Source: Dehalococcoidia bacterium (lineage in GTDB: Bacteria; Chloroflexota; Dehalococcoidia; DSTF01; JALHUB01). Taken from it: DNA of 64,000 nt. The notes under the pieces are model-generated. The model was not told the DNA's origin. It saw only the letters and a program-made list of their open reading frames with translations, and ran no database searches. Numbering within the stretch: the stretch's first letter is position 1; every line of letters begins with the position of its first letter. The position numbers and the translations under genes were made by a program. Of this stretch, positions 51,088-61,245 are shown piece by piece. Where the stretch lies: assembly GCA_030018455.1 (NCBI GenBank), contig JASEFU010000003.1, positions 62,001 through 126,000 on the forward strand, given 5' to 3'.

Positions 51088-52692
51088 CTATGCCGCTCGC
51101 CGGGCAGACTCGTAGAGCACGGTTCTATCGCCGCCCTGGCATTTTGCCTGGTAGAGGGCTTCGTCGGCCTCCCTCACCAGCGCCGCCGCCTCCTGCGGTT
51201 TTTCCCCATCGATGGCTGTGACTCCTATGCTCACCCGCAACTTTGTCTCGCAGTCGGCCGCAATCGAGAATAGACGCCCGGCGACCTCCGAGCGAAAGCG
51301 CTCGCCGAACCGCTTCGCCGCCGCGAGGCCCGTCTCCGGCAGCACGAAGAGGAACTCGTCGCCGCCGTAGCGCCCGACCATGTCGCCGCGACGGCAGGTG
51401 CGGCGCGCAAGGTCGGCGAGCTGGACGAGCGCTTCGTCACCGGCCTTGTGTCCGTAGGTGTCGTTCACGTCCTTGAAGCGATCGATATCCGCTATCGCCA
51501 GGCTCAGGCTGGTGCCGTGCCGGGCGGCGCGCGCGCATTCGCCGCCGACCACCTCGTCGATGTAGCGGCGGTTCGGGATCCCCGTGAGCGGATCGGTCCG
51601 CGCCAGGCGGTGCTGTATCTCCATGCTCGACTGAAGGCGCTGGGAGTAGGCCTTTAGCTGCTTCTCTGATTCGCCGAGGGCCTTGTACATCCGCACCGCT
51701 TTCAGCGCGACGGAGAGCTGCGCGGCGAACCCCTCGAGCACGCGCACCTCCTGCGGGTTGAAGCTCCGCGGGTGCTGGCTCCCCACGCGCAGCGTCCCCA
51801 GGAACTCGTCCCCAAAGACAAGAGGGAATTGCCCGGCGGAAAAGATGTGGGCGTTCCTGAAAAAGGCGCGCTCCTCCGGTCGCAACCGGCTATCGCTTTG
51901 AATATCGCTGATGAAAAGGGGTTTGCGCGTGCGCATGGCCGCCTGCATGAGCTCGTCGGAGTATGTCATGCTGAAGACCTGCCCCTTCCAGAGCGCGCCC
52001 AGAGAGCTGCGCGTTTGCAGGGCCTTGTTAAGAGCGCTTATGCCGATCCGCTTCGAAGCGTCGTCATAGACATCGATCGAGACCAGGGGATAACCGGTTG
52101 ATGAGGATACGGCCGTCGCCAGATCGCTCAGGACCGATTCCATCTGCTCTGCCTGGATCAGCAGCTCCCCCGCATTGGCAAGGGCAGTCATCTGCTCTTT
52201 CTGACGCGCCACCCTCCAGGCGCTCAACTGCTGCTCGAGAAGAAGCGCCAGAGAGGGGAAGGCGGCATCGACGAACGCGGAGAGCGCCCGCGTAAGCTCC
52301 CCCTCCCGCTTCGCCTTCACGAGCAGCATCTGTCCGGAGGCGGAGTCAGTCGAAAGCGGGAACGCAGCGTATATGCGCCCCTTTGCCTTGCGGTAGGGCG
52401 TAATCGCCTCTACTCTGCTGCCGCGCATCTCGAAGGTCACGGGGCCGGACACGAGTTGCATCTGGTGGTCCAGAAGCCAGATCCCCATCTGCCCGGTGCC
52501 CACACTGTCGGGCCCGCTGGAGTCTCCAACGCAGAGGAACTCGGAGTCCTGGGCGTAAGCAAGGAAGACGCGGTCCAGCCCGGTAACGTCCCGGATTATA
52601 TCCAGTGCCTGCACCAACTTCCGCTGGCTGGGTCCCGGGGCCGCCACGATCTGCGCCAGCGCACCCAGCGCCTCTATCTTTCCTCCTACCAT
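51088..52692 (-). CDS. Diguanylate cyclase with novel N-terminal sensor and GAF domain (copy 3)
   Basis: A 534-residue paralog, the most upstream and the most divergent in its N-terminal domain (GTGQMGIWLLDHQ). The GAF domain, coiled coil (LQSSMEIQHRLARTDPLTG) and GGDEF (about 443-447, RRGD before it) are intact. In all three copies the GGDEF glycine is exactly 92 residues from the C-terminus. The start ATG at 52692 has GGGGGA further upstream. The 160 bases to the divergent M16 gene hold the likely promoters. Confidence 0.9.
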   Translation of the reverse strand: MVGGKIEALGALAQIVAAPGPSQRKLVQALDIIRDVTGLDRVFLAYAQDSEFLCVGDSSGPDSVGTGQMGIWLLDHQMQLVSGPVTFEMRGSRVEAITPYRKAKGRIYAAFPLSTDSASGQMLLVKAKREGELTRALSAFVDAAFPSLALLLEQQLSAWRVARQKEQMTALANAGELLIQAEQMESVLSDLATAVSSSTGYPLVSIDVYDDASKRIGISALNKALQTRSSLGALWKGQVFSMTYSDELMQAAMRTRKPLFISDIQSDSRLRPEERAFFRNAHIFSAGQFPLVFGDEFLGTLRVGSQHPRSFNPQEVRVLEGFAAQLSVALKAVRMYKALGESEKQLKAYSQRLQSSMEIQHRLARTDPLTGIPNRRYIDEVVGGECARAARHGTSLSLAIADIDRFKDVNDTYGHKAGDEALVQLADLARRTCRRGDMVGRYGGDEFLFVLPETGLAAAKRFGERFRSEVAGRLFSIAADCETKLRVSIGVTAIDGEKPQEAAALVREADEALYQAKCQGGDRTVLYESARRAA

Positions 52693-52852
52693 AGGCCTAA
52701 GGTTTCCCCCATATCTCCTATCTAAGGTTCGGCAGTCGTCGCCGTTTCATGAGATGGATTAGATGGCCGCAGCCGTTTTGTTTAATTGAATCGCTGACCT
52801 GCTGATGATAAATTGATACCAGGGGTCGTTTTCGGGCCTCGTCTTTTCTCAA

Positions 52853-54127
52853 ATGGCAGACCAAACCTACCGGCGGACTGTGCTGGACAACGGCCTTCGT
52901 GTCCTTACTGCTCCCATGCCTCAGACGCGCTCCGTGAGCGTCAACATCTATGTGGGCGCCGGCTCCCGCTACGAAAGCCCGCCTGAGGCCGGCCTGTCGC
53001 ATTTCACGGAGCACCTGTGCTTCAAGGGGACGCAAAGGAGGCCCAGCAGCCGCCTGATTTCGGAGGCCATCGACAACGTGGGAGGAGTCCTGAACGCGGC
53101 GACCGACCGCGAGCTCACCGTCTACTACGGCAAGGTAGCGTCGCCGCACCTCGAGCTGCTTACCGACGTTCTGACCGACATGCTCCGCTTCTCGCTCTTC
53201 GAGCCCTCAGAAATCGAGAAGGAGCGAAAGGTCATCCTCGAAGAGCTGGCGATGGTCGCCGACTCGCCGGCGCAACTCGTCGACGTACTCATCGACCGGA
53301 CGCTCTGGCCCGACCAGCCGCTGGGTTGGGACGTCGCGGGTACCCGTGAGACCGTCTCCGCCATCAGCCGCGACCAGCTCATCTCCTACGTGGGGCGCCA
53401 GTACGTCCCCAACAACACAGTGGTGGCGATCGCGGGGAACATGGTCGAGGAGGAGGCGCTCGAAATCGTTGAGCGGCTTACGAGGGACTGGGAGCCCAAA
53501 GCGTTCCTGCCCTGGTCCCCGGCGATGGACAGCCAGAATGAGCCGAAAGCAGCCGTGATGCGCAAGAAGACCGAGCAGGCGCACCTGTCGCTGGCGACCC
53601 ACGGCCCGCATCTCGAGCACCCCGACCGCTACGTCTTCGATCTGCTCAGCGCCGTCCTCGGCGAAGGGATGAGCAGCCGCCTGTTCGTGGAGCTGCGCGA
53701 GAAAATGGCCATCTGCTACGACGTCCACAGCTACACCAACCATTTTCTCGACACCGGTTCCTTCGTCATCTACATCGCCGTCGAGCCGATCGATGTCATC
53801 CGCGCGCTCGACGCGCTGATGAGGGAGGTGAACCGTATCCGCGAAGGGGTCGACGAGGAGGAGTTGCGGAAGGCGAAAGAGATGTCGAAGGGGCGATTAC
53901 TCTTGCGGATGGAGGACACCCGCAACGTCGCCGGCTGGATCGGCGCGCAGGAGCTGCTGCTGGGGCGTGTACGTTCGGTCGACGACGTGATGGCGGCGAT
54001 AGAGGCGGTGACAACCGAAGACGTCGCGCGGGTGGCCAGCAGCGTCTTCGTCGAGAAAGGGCTAAACCTCGCTGTTGTGGGGCCGTTCCGCAGCGAGCGC
54101 CGCTTCCTCCCCCTACTCAAGCTCTAA
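52853..54127 (+). CDS. M16-family zinc protease (processing-peptidase-like)
   Basis: A 424-residue M16 peptidase with the inverted zinc motif HFTEH (His50, Glu53, His54) and the third ligand in ILEEL at about residue 131; the second half carries the typical R/Y substrate-binding region (SSRLFVELREKMAICYDV, in part). It has no signal peptide, so it likely degrades or processes peptides in the cytoplasm, as in PqqF-like and YmxG-like proteins. No strong ribosome-binding site is seen before the ATG. Confidence 0.92.
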   Translation: MADQTYRRTVLDNGLRVLTAPMPQTRSVSVNIYVGAGSRYESPPEAGLSHFTEHLCFKGTQRRPSSRLISEAIDNVGGVLNAATDRELTVYYGKVASPHLELLTDVLTDMLRFSLFEPSEIEKERKVILEELAMVADSPAQLVDVLIDRTLWPDQPLGWDVAGTRETVSAISRDQLISYVGRQYVPNNTVVAIAGNMVEEEALEIVERLTRDWEPKAFLPWSPAMDSQNEPKAAVMRKKTEQAHLSLATHGPHLEHPDRYVFDLLSAVLGEGMSSRLFVELREKMAICYDVHSYTNHFLDTGSFVIYIAVEPIDVIRALDALMREVNRIREGVDEEELRKAKEMSKGRLLLRMEDTRNVAGWIGAQELLLGRVRSVDDVMAAIEAVTTEDVARVASSVFVEKGLNLAVVGPFRSERRFLPLLKL

Positions 54128-54169
54128 CCGACGCCGCAGACTTGCGATCACTTCCTGTTCTGCTAATAA

Positions 54170-54211
54170 GGAAGGGGGCCGTTTCCGGCCCCTTCCACTT
54201 TCTTTTTCTTT
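54170..54211. terminator. Strong bidirectional terminator
   Basis: GGAAGGGGGCC (54170-54180) pairs with GGCCCCTTCC (54187-54196) around a short loop, followed by a T-rich tract through about 54211; on the other strand an A-rich stretch precedes it. It lies between the convergent M16 gene and groL. Confidence 0.85.
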
Positions 54212-54215
54212 CGGA

Positions 54216-55853
<1,638 letters not shown>

Positions 55854-55900
55854 TCAAGACGCCCACTTCACGGCATGCGACCGGAGGTGAGCTTGAAAGA

Positions 55901-56200
55901 TTACTTGATTTCTACCTTGCAGAGCACGTCCTTCTCCGAGAGGACGATGTACTCCTCCTGCTCGATCTTCACTTCCTGTCCCGTGTACTTGGCATAGAGG
56001 ATGCGATCGCCGACCTTGAGGTCCATGGGGATGCGCTTGCCGTCCTCATCCAGCCGGCCTGGGCCGACGGCGATTATCTCGCCTTGCTGCGGCTTCTCTT
56101 TCGCAGTGTCGGGAATGACGATACCACTGGCAAGCACTTCTTCCTGGACAACCGGCTTGATCACGATCTTGTCTGCCAGAGGAACGAGCTTCGTAGCCAA
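55901..56200 (-). CDS. groS: Co-chaperonin GroES
   Basis: A 99-residue 10-kDa chaperonin with KLVPLADKIVIKP, the mobile loop region EEVLASGIVIPDTAKEKPQQG (in part) and VGDRILYAKYTGQEV. It caps GroEL. The TTG start at 56200 is preceded by AAAGGAGG; an upstream TTG at 56239 lacks a ribosome-binding site and gives an atypical N-terminus. CIRCE and a sigma70-type promoter lie upstream. Confidence 0.95.
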   Translation of the reverse strand: MATKLVPLADKIVIKPVVQEEVLASGIVIPDTAKEKPQQGEIIAVGPGRLDEDGKRIPMDLKVGDRILYAKYTGQEVKIEQEEYIVLSEKDVLCKVEIK

Positions 56201-56269
56201 CCTTTTACCCTCCTTTGCCTGGATTTTTCTTTGAGACAAGATTTCCCGATTTGTGACCGGGGACGCAGG

Positions 56270-56296
56270 TTAGCACTCTCGAGGGGAGAGTGCTAA
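56270..56296. promoter_or_regulatory. CIRCE operator for HrcA
   Basis: TTAGCACTC (56270-56278), nine bases, and GAGTGCTAA (56288-56296) form a perfect CIRCE inverted repeat upstream of groS, indicating HrcA repression and heat-shock induction of groSL. No hrcA gene is in the window. Confidence 0.97.
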
Positions 56297-56306
56297 TCCA
56301 CTAGCA

Positions 56307-56335
56307 ATCATAGCGTACATGTCATCGGGATGCAA
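56307..56335 (-). promoter_or_regulatory. groSL promoter
   Basis: TTGCAT (56330-56335), a 17-base spacer and TATGAT (56307-56312) on the minus strand, directly upstream of CIRCE, form a good vegetative promoter. Confidence 0.7.
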
Positions 56336-56503
56336 CAGGTGCGCGAAAAAACCCAGCGCCTGGTGGCGCGCTACCCTCGACCGGCGCGCCGCCGCGGCCG
56401 CTGCGATGACGCCCCCACACCCGAGGGGATGATTTGGGGCCTAAAAGTAAGACTGCTTCCCGTTCTTAATTGAGTGATTTTTTCGAGATTAGCGCTTTTG
56501 TAG

Positions 56504-56532
56504 TTGATTTTCGCCCTTCGGTGGCCTATACT
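56504..56532 (+). promoter_or_regulatory. Promoter of the zinc-ribbon gene
   Basis: TTGATT (56504-56509), a 17-base spacer and TATACT (56527-56532) make a strong-looking promoter within the 315-base gap before the zinc-ribbon gene. The remainder of that gap (56336-56503) is GC-rich with short inverted repeats and no visible gene. Confidence 0.7.
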
Positions 56533-56611
56533 TTTCGCCGGTGGCCACGCCGGGCGTGTTGCTAGCGGGCCCGGCCCGTACCTCATCCGTGGCGACAGGG
56601 AGGTTCTTACG

Positions 56612-56902
56612 TTGGCTCTACAAGACAAGACCCTAATGTGTAGGGACTGTGGCGAGCAGTTCGTGTTCACTGCAGGGGAGCAGGGGTTCTATCTGGAAAA
56701 GGGGCTCTTGAACGACCCACAGAGATGCCCCATGTGTCGGGCCGCGCGGCGCCGCGAAAGGACCGACCAGCGAAAGATGACGACCGTCGTGTGCGCCACC
56801 TGCGGCGCGGAGACTTCGGTCCCCTTCGTCCCCCGGCTTGACCGGCCTGTCTACTGCAACAGTTGCTTTGAAAAAGTGAGGTCGGCGGCCGCGCAAACGT
56901 AA
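56612..56902 (+). CDS. Four-CxxC zinc-ribbon protein
   Basis: A 96-residue protein with four CxxC pairs (MCRDCGEQF, RCPMCRAA, VCATCGAET, YCNSCFEKV), two zinc ribbons. The QDKTLMCRDCGEQFVFTAGEQ and PFVPRLDRPVYC segments match a widespread small zinc-ribbon family often annotated only as zinc-binding. The TTG start at 56612 has GGGAGG upstream. The strong promoter suggests it is well expressed; its role is not established. Confidence 0.85.
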   Translation: MALQDKTLMCRDCGEQFVFTAGEQGFYLEKGLLNDPQRCPMCRAARRRERTDQRKMTTVVCATCGAETSVPFVPRLDRPVYCNSCFEKVRSAAAQT

Positions 56903-56925
56903 TCACACCACTCGCTTCGCACACT

Positions 56926-56950
56926 AGAGAGGGCCCTGCCGGCCCTCTCT
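56926..56950. terminator. Bidirectional terminator
   Basis: AGAGAGGGCC (56926-56935) and GGCCCTCTCT (56941-56950) form a 10-base-pair stem followed by TTTGCTT, between the convergent zinc-ribbon and moaD-moaE genes. Confidence 0.85.
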
Positions 56951-56959
56951 TTGCTTCCG

Positions 56960-57640
56960 TCACTCCCGCCCCTCCTCGCGCACGTGGTGACCTTCCAGCC
57001 ACGCTTCGCCGCCCTCCCACGTCTCCTTCTTCCAGATGGGCACGGTCTCCTTTAGCCGTTCGATCGCGTGGCGGCAGGCCTCGAACGCCTCCGCGCGATG
57101 CGGGCTCGCGACCGCAATCACCACGCTTGTCTCGCCGACGGTGAGCTTTCCCAGCCGGTGGCGCATCGCCACCTTCGCGTCCGGCCAGCGGGCGACGATC
57201 TCGTCCCCGATCTGTCGCATCGCCTTTTCCGCCATCGACGCGTAGGCGTCATACTCGAGCTGAAGCACCCTGCGGCCCTCGTTTTCGCCCCGGACCGTGC
57301 CGCAGAACAGCACCACCGCGCCGTCGCTGTCCGTCCGCACCGCCTCCAGGACGGGGGTGACCTCGAGCGGGTCATGCGTCACTTCGAACATCTGCTCCCC
57401 GCCGCTGATGGGGGGGATTAGCGCGACCTCATCCCCCTCGCTCAGCCGGTAGTCCAGCGGCCGGAACTCCTCGTTGACGGCGTAGGCGAGGGCGGGCAGA
57501 AACGGCGCCAGCCGGGGAAAGCGCTCCTCCACCACCCTCTTGAGGTCGCCGATGGTGGCGCCGTCGCTCAGGTCGACCGTCACCTCTCGCTGCCCGACGG
57601 CTTCCCTCAGCCCCGCGAAGAGCCTTACTCGTACCTTCAC
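56960..57640 (-). CDS. moaX: MoaD-MoaE fusion, molybdopterin synthase
   Basis: A 226-residue fusion. Residues 1-81 are MoaD (ubiquitin-like) with the terminal Gly-Gly at 80-81 (PPISGG); residues 84-226 are MoaE (VLFCGTVRGENEGR, YDAYASMAEKAM, RHRLGKLTVGE, IWKKETWEGG). Molybdopterin synthase inserts two sulfurs into precursor Z; MoaD must have a free C-terminal glycine, so the fusion likely needs cleavage after Gly81, as reported for the mycobacterial MoaX type. The GTG start at 57640 has GGAGG upstream. Confidence 0.93.
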   Translation of the reverse strand: MKVRVRLFAGLREAVGQREVTVDLSDGATIGDLKRVVEERFPRLAPFLPALAYAVNEEFRPLDYRLSEGDEVALIPPISGGEQMFEVTHDPLEVTPVLEAVRTDSDGAVVLFCGTVRGENEGRRVLQLEYDAYASMAEKAMRQIGDEIVARWPDAKVAMRHRLGKLTVGETSVVIAVASPHRAEAFEACRHAIERLKETVPIWKKETWEGGEAWLEGHHVREEGRE

Positions 57641-57752
57641 AAGACCTCCACATTCTCGCTTCATTTCAGTATACGATACCGCCGCCGCCCGCACATCCAT
57701 GCCGATTCGCGGGCGGAAGGTGAACCGGCAGGGCCGCGGCGCAAACCGGCGA

Positions 57753-57781
57753 ATGACGGAGCGGCAACGATGATATATAAT
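57753..57781 (+). promoter_or_regulatory. Promoter of the comFC-like gene
   Basis: ATGACG (57753-57758), a 17-base spacer and a perfect TATAAT (57776-57781). It places the transcript start near 57788, which supports the ATG at 57803 over the one at 57770. Confidence 0.65.
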
Positions 57782-57802
57782 GGGCCGCGATTAATTAGGA
57801 AG

Positions 57803-58507
57803 ATGAAGGTCGGGCCCGCCCTCAGGAGAATCGGCGAGACGGCCCTGGACGCCGTTCTTCCTCCCCGCTGCGTCGGCTGCGGGCGCTTCGGCAGCTTTCT
57901 CTGTGACCGGTGCGAGTCGGGCCTCATTCCCGCCGGCCCGCCACGCTGCGAGATCTGCTGGCAACCCGTCGTTCATCCGCCGACATGCGCGCGCTGTCGC
58001 ACACAGCGCCCCGCTTTCGAGGGACTGCGCGCGGCCTACGTCTTCGAGGGGGTAGCGCGGGAACTCGTCCATGCGCTGAAGTACAGGCAGCAGAGGGCCC
58101 TTGCCGCGCCTGCCGCCGCGCTCCTCGCGCGACACCTGGAAAAACACCCCGTTCCCTTCGACATCGTCGTCCCTGTCCCGTTGCACCCGCATCGCGAGCG
58201 GACGCGAGGGTACAACCAGTCGGCCCTGATCGCGCGCGGCCTGGCGCGAAAACTTGACGTCCCGGTGGCAGAGAAGGCGCTCGTGCGACAGCGGAACACG
58301 CGGTCGCAGGCAGAGAGGCCGAGCGCCGAGGAGAGAAGGGCCAACGTCGCGGGCGCGTTCGCCTACGGAGGGTCGCCGCTCGCGGGCAGGGCGCTCTTGG
58401 TGGACGACGTCTCCACCACCGGCGCCACGCTCGATTCTTGCGCCCGCGTGCTTCGGGAAAACGGCGCCGCGTCTGTCTGGGCGCTCACCTTTGCACGAGA
58501 GGACTGA
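57803..58507 (+). CDS. comFC: ComFC/GntX-like phosphoribosyltransferase-fold protein
   Basis: A 234-residue ComF-family protein. The N-terminus has two CxxC-type zinc pairs (RCVGCGRFGSFLCDRC, RCEICW) and CARC; the C-terminal half is a type I phosphoribosyltransferase domain (VVPVPLHPHRERTRGYNQS) with the PRPP motif LLVDDVSTTGATL. The family takes part in DNA uptake and single-strand DNA handling in competent bacteria, but it is also common in non-competent ones. It diverges from moaX. Confidence 0.88.
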   Translation: MKVGPALRRIGETALDAVLPPRCVGCGRFGSFLCDRCESGLIPAGPPRCEICWQPVVHPPTCARCRTQRPAFEGLRAAYVFEGVARELVHALKYRQQRALAAPAAALLARHLEKHPVPFDIVVPVPLHPHRERTRGYNQSALIARGLARKLDVPVAEKALVRQRNTRSQAERPSAEERRANVAGAFAYGGSPLAGRALLVDDVSTTGATLDSCARVLRENGAASVWALTFARED

Positions 58508-58549
58508 AACGCGCATATTACCCTTGCGTTTCTTGTCTGGGAGCGACAC

Positions 58550-59677
58550 ATGTCTCTGGCCAAACTGCTAGTCTTCTACGGCGGCATCTCCGGCAGCCCC
58601 GTGGAAGAAATGCTCGCCGAAGCGCTGGCGGAAGACGTCCTCGACTCGCTGGAGAAGATCGTCGGTTCCGGCGTGGTGGAAGGCGCCGTCCTCGTCACCG
58701 ACCGCAAAGAGATGACGCAGCGCTGCCCACCGGACATCGAGGTCGACGTCGACCAGGGGCCTTTTCACTTCGGGAAGCGCCTCGCCGAGGTGGTCCGCCG
58801 TCACAAGCTCGAACGCGTCATATACCTCGGCGCCGGCTGCGCTCCCCTCATGCAGCACGACGACTTCTTCTCGCTTGGCCACTATCTCAGGATGGCGTGG
58901 AGCACCGTGCTCACAAACAACCTGTACTCCGCCGACCTCGTGGCCTTCGTCCCCGGAGAGGCGCTTTCGCAGATCGAGCTTCCGGCGACCGATAACAACC
59001 TGGCGATGCTGCTCCGCGACCAGGCGGGCCTCGTGGCCCAGGAGCTTCCCCGGAGGGCCGCCACACAGTTCAACATCGACTCTCCCGCCGATCTCGCCAT
59101 ACTCAAGCTCATCGGCGGCGCCGGCCCGCGTCTGGAGGCGTGGCTTGAAAAGGCCGCTCTCGATGTCGAGCCTTACCAGCGCGTCCTCACCGCGTTCGCC
59201 GATAGCGGCGCCGAAGTGCTGGTGGCGGGCCGCGTGGGAAGCCAGGTCTGGCAGCATCTGGAGAAAGAGACCGCATGCCGCGTGCGAGTCTTCTCGGAAG
59301 AGCGCGGGATGCAGGCCTCCGGTCGCGAAAAAACGCGGCAGGCCCGCTCGCTGCTCGGATACCACCTGCAGGAAGTGGGCTGTAGCCGCTTCTTCGAACA
59401 ACTTGCCACCCTGGCGGACGTAGCCCTCATCGACAGCCGCGTCCTCCTCGCTCACCTCGGCCTTGCGCCCTCACGCGCCGACCGCTTCCTCTCCGACCTG
59501 GCCCGGCACGACCAGATAACGGATCCCTTCCTGCGGGAATTCACCGAGGCAGCGGCAAATGCTCCCATCCCCGTCATACTGGGGGGCCATTCGCTGGTGG
59601 CCGGCGGCCTGATGGCGCTCATCGAAAAGGCGTGGAGCGAGCACGATGCGGCCGCGGCGGCCAACGCCGCGTCCTGA
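58550..59677 (+). CDS. Hypothetical protein, possible nucleotidyltransferase fold
   Basis: A 375-residue protein not assigned to a named family. The first 170 residues look like a GT-A/Rossmann nucleotidyltransferase (LVTDRKEMTQR, DVDQGPFHFGKRLAEVV, RVIYLGAGCAPLM, FNIDSPADLAIL), close in style to MobA/CofC-like proteins. The second half is mostly helical with no known motif. It lies between comFC and the LCP gene. With F420 genes elsewhere in the window, a CofC-like activity is conceivable but the usual metal-binding acidic pair is not clear, so this is speculation. Confidence 0.6.
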   Translation: MSLAKLLVFYGGISGSPVEEMLAEALAEDVLDSLEKIVGSGVVEGAVLVTDRKEMTQRCPPDIEVDVDQGPFHFGKRLAEVVRRHKLERVIYLGAGCAPLMQHDDFFSLGHYLRMAWSTVLTNNLYSADLVAFVPGEALSQIELPATDNNLAMLLRDQAGLVAQELPRRAATQFNIDSPADLAILKLIGGAGPRLEAWLEKAALDVEPYQRVLTAFADSGAEVLVAGRVGSQVWQHLEKETACRVRVFSEERGMQASGREKTRQARSLLGYHLQEVGCSRFFEQLATLADVALIDSRVLLAHLGLAPSRADRFLSDLARHDQITDPFLREFTEAAANAPIPVILGGHSLVAGGLMALIEKAWSEHDAAAAANAAS

Positions 59678-59783
59678 TCGCCGTCGTCCGGCCGTGCTCC
59701 GAAATAGCGGTCGCCCTAAGCTACCGACCGGCGGGTTTAACTCAGCTTGACAGCCTCACAATCAATAGGATACGCTCACGACG

Positions 59784-61160
59784 GTGTTAGGGAACTCTTC
59801 GACGCCACGGCTGCCTTCCAGGACTTCCAGCGTCGGCATAGGCCACAGGTTATTGCTGGCGTTCCTGGTCGTTCTGTTTGCCCTCGGCGCCGCCTACGGC
59901 GCCCTCGTCCTCGTCAGCCGCATCGATGAGATCCTCTTTCCCGGAAACGGCCTGCGACTCAGCGGCGGCCTCGGTAAGCTGCCCGGGGTCGACAGCGGGA
60001 CCGGCAACGGCATCGGCAGCGAGCGCATCAACTTCCTCGTGATGGGCCTCGACCTTCGCCCCTCGGAAGGCGACGCCCCCTCCCGCAGCGACACGATGTT
60101 CATCCTCACGCTCGACCCGAAGACGAAGACCGCCGGCATACTGGGGATCCCCCGTGACCTTTACGTCGAAATCCCCTACGAAGACGGCGGCTACTATGAG
60201 GACCGCATAAACACCGCCTTCATCATGGGCGAGGTCAACGGGTATTCGGGCGGGGGCCGCGCGCTCGCCATCGACACGGTCGAGCGCAACATCGGCGTAA
60301 AGATACACCATTACATCATCATCGACTTCGAGGGGTTCAAGGAACTTATCGACGCGCTCGGCGGCGTGGACGTCGACGTGCCGGAGTACCTGTACGACCC
60401 CGAGTACTCAGAGAGTGAACTGCCGGGCGACTACGACCCGCAGGAATTCTTTCCGGGGGTGCAGCACATGGACGGCAAGACCGCCCTCGCTTACGCCCGC
60501 ATCCGCCGCCCATCGAACGATTTCGACCGCATACAAAGGCAGCAACGCATAATCTTCGCCGCCATGGACGCAGCCCTCGATCAGGGCGTCCTCCGCAATG
60601 CCCTTGAACTCTGGAAAAAGTACAAGGACGCCATCGACACCGACGTGAACGACTTCCAGATCCCGGGTCTCGCCGCGCTGGCCAGCGATATACCACCCGA
60701 GAAGGTGGCCGCTCTCTCGCTCGGCGCCTGCACCACGGACTGGGTCACCGATGAGGGCGCCCAGGTGCTGCTGCCTGCCGAAGACTGCATCCAGCGACTC
60801 GTCAACGCCCTCTTCTCCGACCAGAGCATCCTTGAAGAGAACGCGCTGGTGGAGATTCAGGACGGGACAGGTGAGGACAGCCTCGCGGAGGAAACGTATG
60901 ACCTGCTTGTTGATCTCGGGTTTCCCGAGGAATCGCTCATCAGCGTCCTCCCACCCGACGGCGGCGTCTTCCCCCAGACTGTGATTCTGGACTTCAGTGG
61001 AGGAACGAAAGACTACACGCTCAGCAGGCTGGCCGAGTGGCTGAAAGTGCCGCCCGAGCAGGTCCGGCAGGCGCTGCCGGAGGAAGAGGCGCTCCGCAAC
61101 ACCAACGCCGACATCGTCGTGCAGCTGGCGTCGGACGTCGAAGCCGCAATGGTCGATTGA
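59784..61160 (+). CDS. LytR-CpsA-Psr (LCP) family protein with LytR C-terminal domain
   Basis: A 458-residue membrane-anchored protein: one N-terminal transmembrane helix (LLLAFLVVLFALGAAYGAL), then an LCP domain (NFLVMGLDLRPSEGD, SDTMFILTLDPKTKTAGILG in parts, IPRDLYVEIP, DRINTAFIMG, ALAYARIRRPSNDFDRIQRQQ), and a LytR_C-like C-terminus. LCP enzymes attach lipid-linked glycopolymers to peptidoglycan; the conserved arginines and aspartates for pyrophosphate are present. It implies a monoderm-style wall. The GTG start is uncertain. Confidence 0.92.
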   Translation: MLGNSSTPRLPSRTSSVGIGHRLLLAFLVVLFALGAAYGALVLVSRIDEILFPGNGLRLSGGLGKLPGVDSGTGNGIGSERINFLVMGLDLRPSEGDAPSRSDTMFILTLDPKTKTAGILGIPRDLYVEIPYEDGGYYEDRINTAFIMGEVNGYSGGGRALAIDTVERNIGVKIHHYIIIDFEGFKELIDALGGVDVDVPEYLYDPEYSESELPGDYDPQEFFPGVQHMDGKTALAYARIRRPSNDFDRIQRQQRIIFAAMDAALDQGVLRNALELWKKYKDAIDTDVNDFQIPGLAALASDIPPEKVAALSLGACTTDWVTDEGAQVLLPAEDCIQRLVNALFSDQSILEENALVEIQDGTGEDSLAEETYDLLVDLGFPEESLISVLPPDGGVFPQTVILDFSGGTKDYTLSRLAEWLKVPPEQVRQALPEEEALRNTNADIVVQLASDVEAAMVD

Positions 61161-61197
61161 CCGCGGCCGGGCGCGTTCGCCCATCGCGCGGAAAGAA

Positions 61198-61227
61198 AAA
61201 GCCGCGTCCCTGTTCGGGCGCGGCTTT
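61198..61227. terminator. Bidirectional terminator
   Basis: AAAGCCGCG and CCC pair with GGG and CGCGGCTTT, a 12-base-pair stem with a single bulged T, between the convergent LCP gene and rpsT; A-rich and T-containing flanks fit termination both ways. Confidence 0.8.
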
Positions 61228-61245
61228 CCCGTTGCCGGAGCGGGT

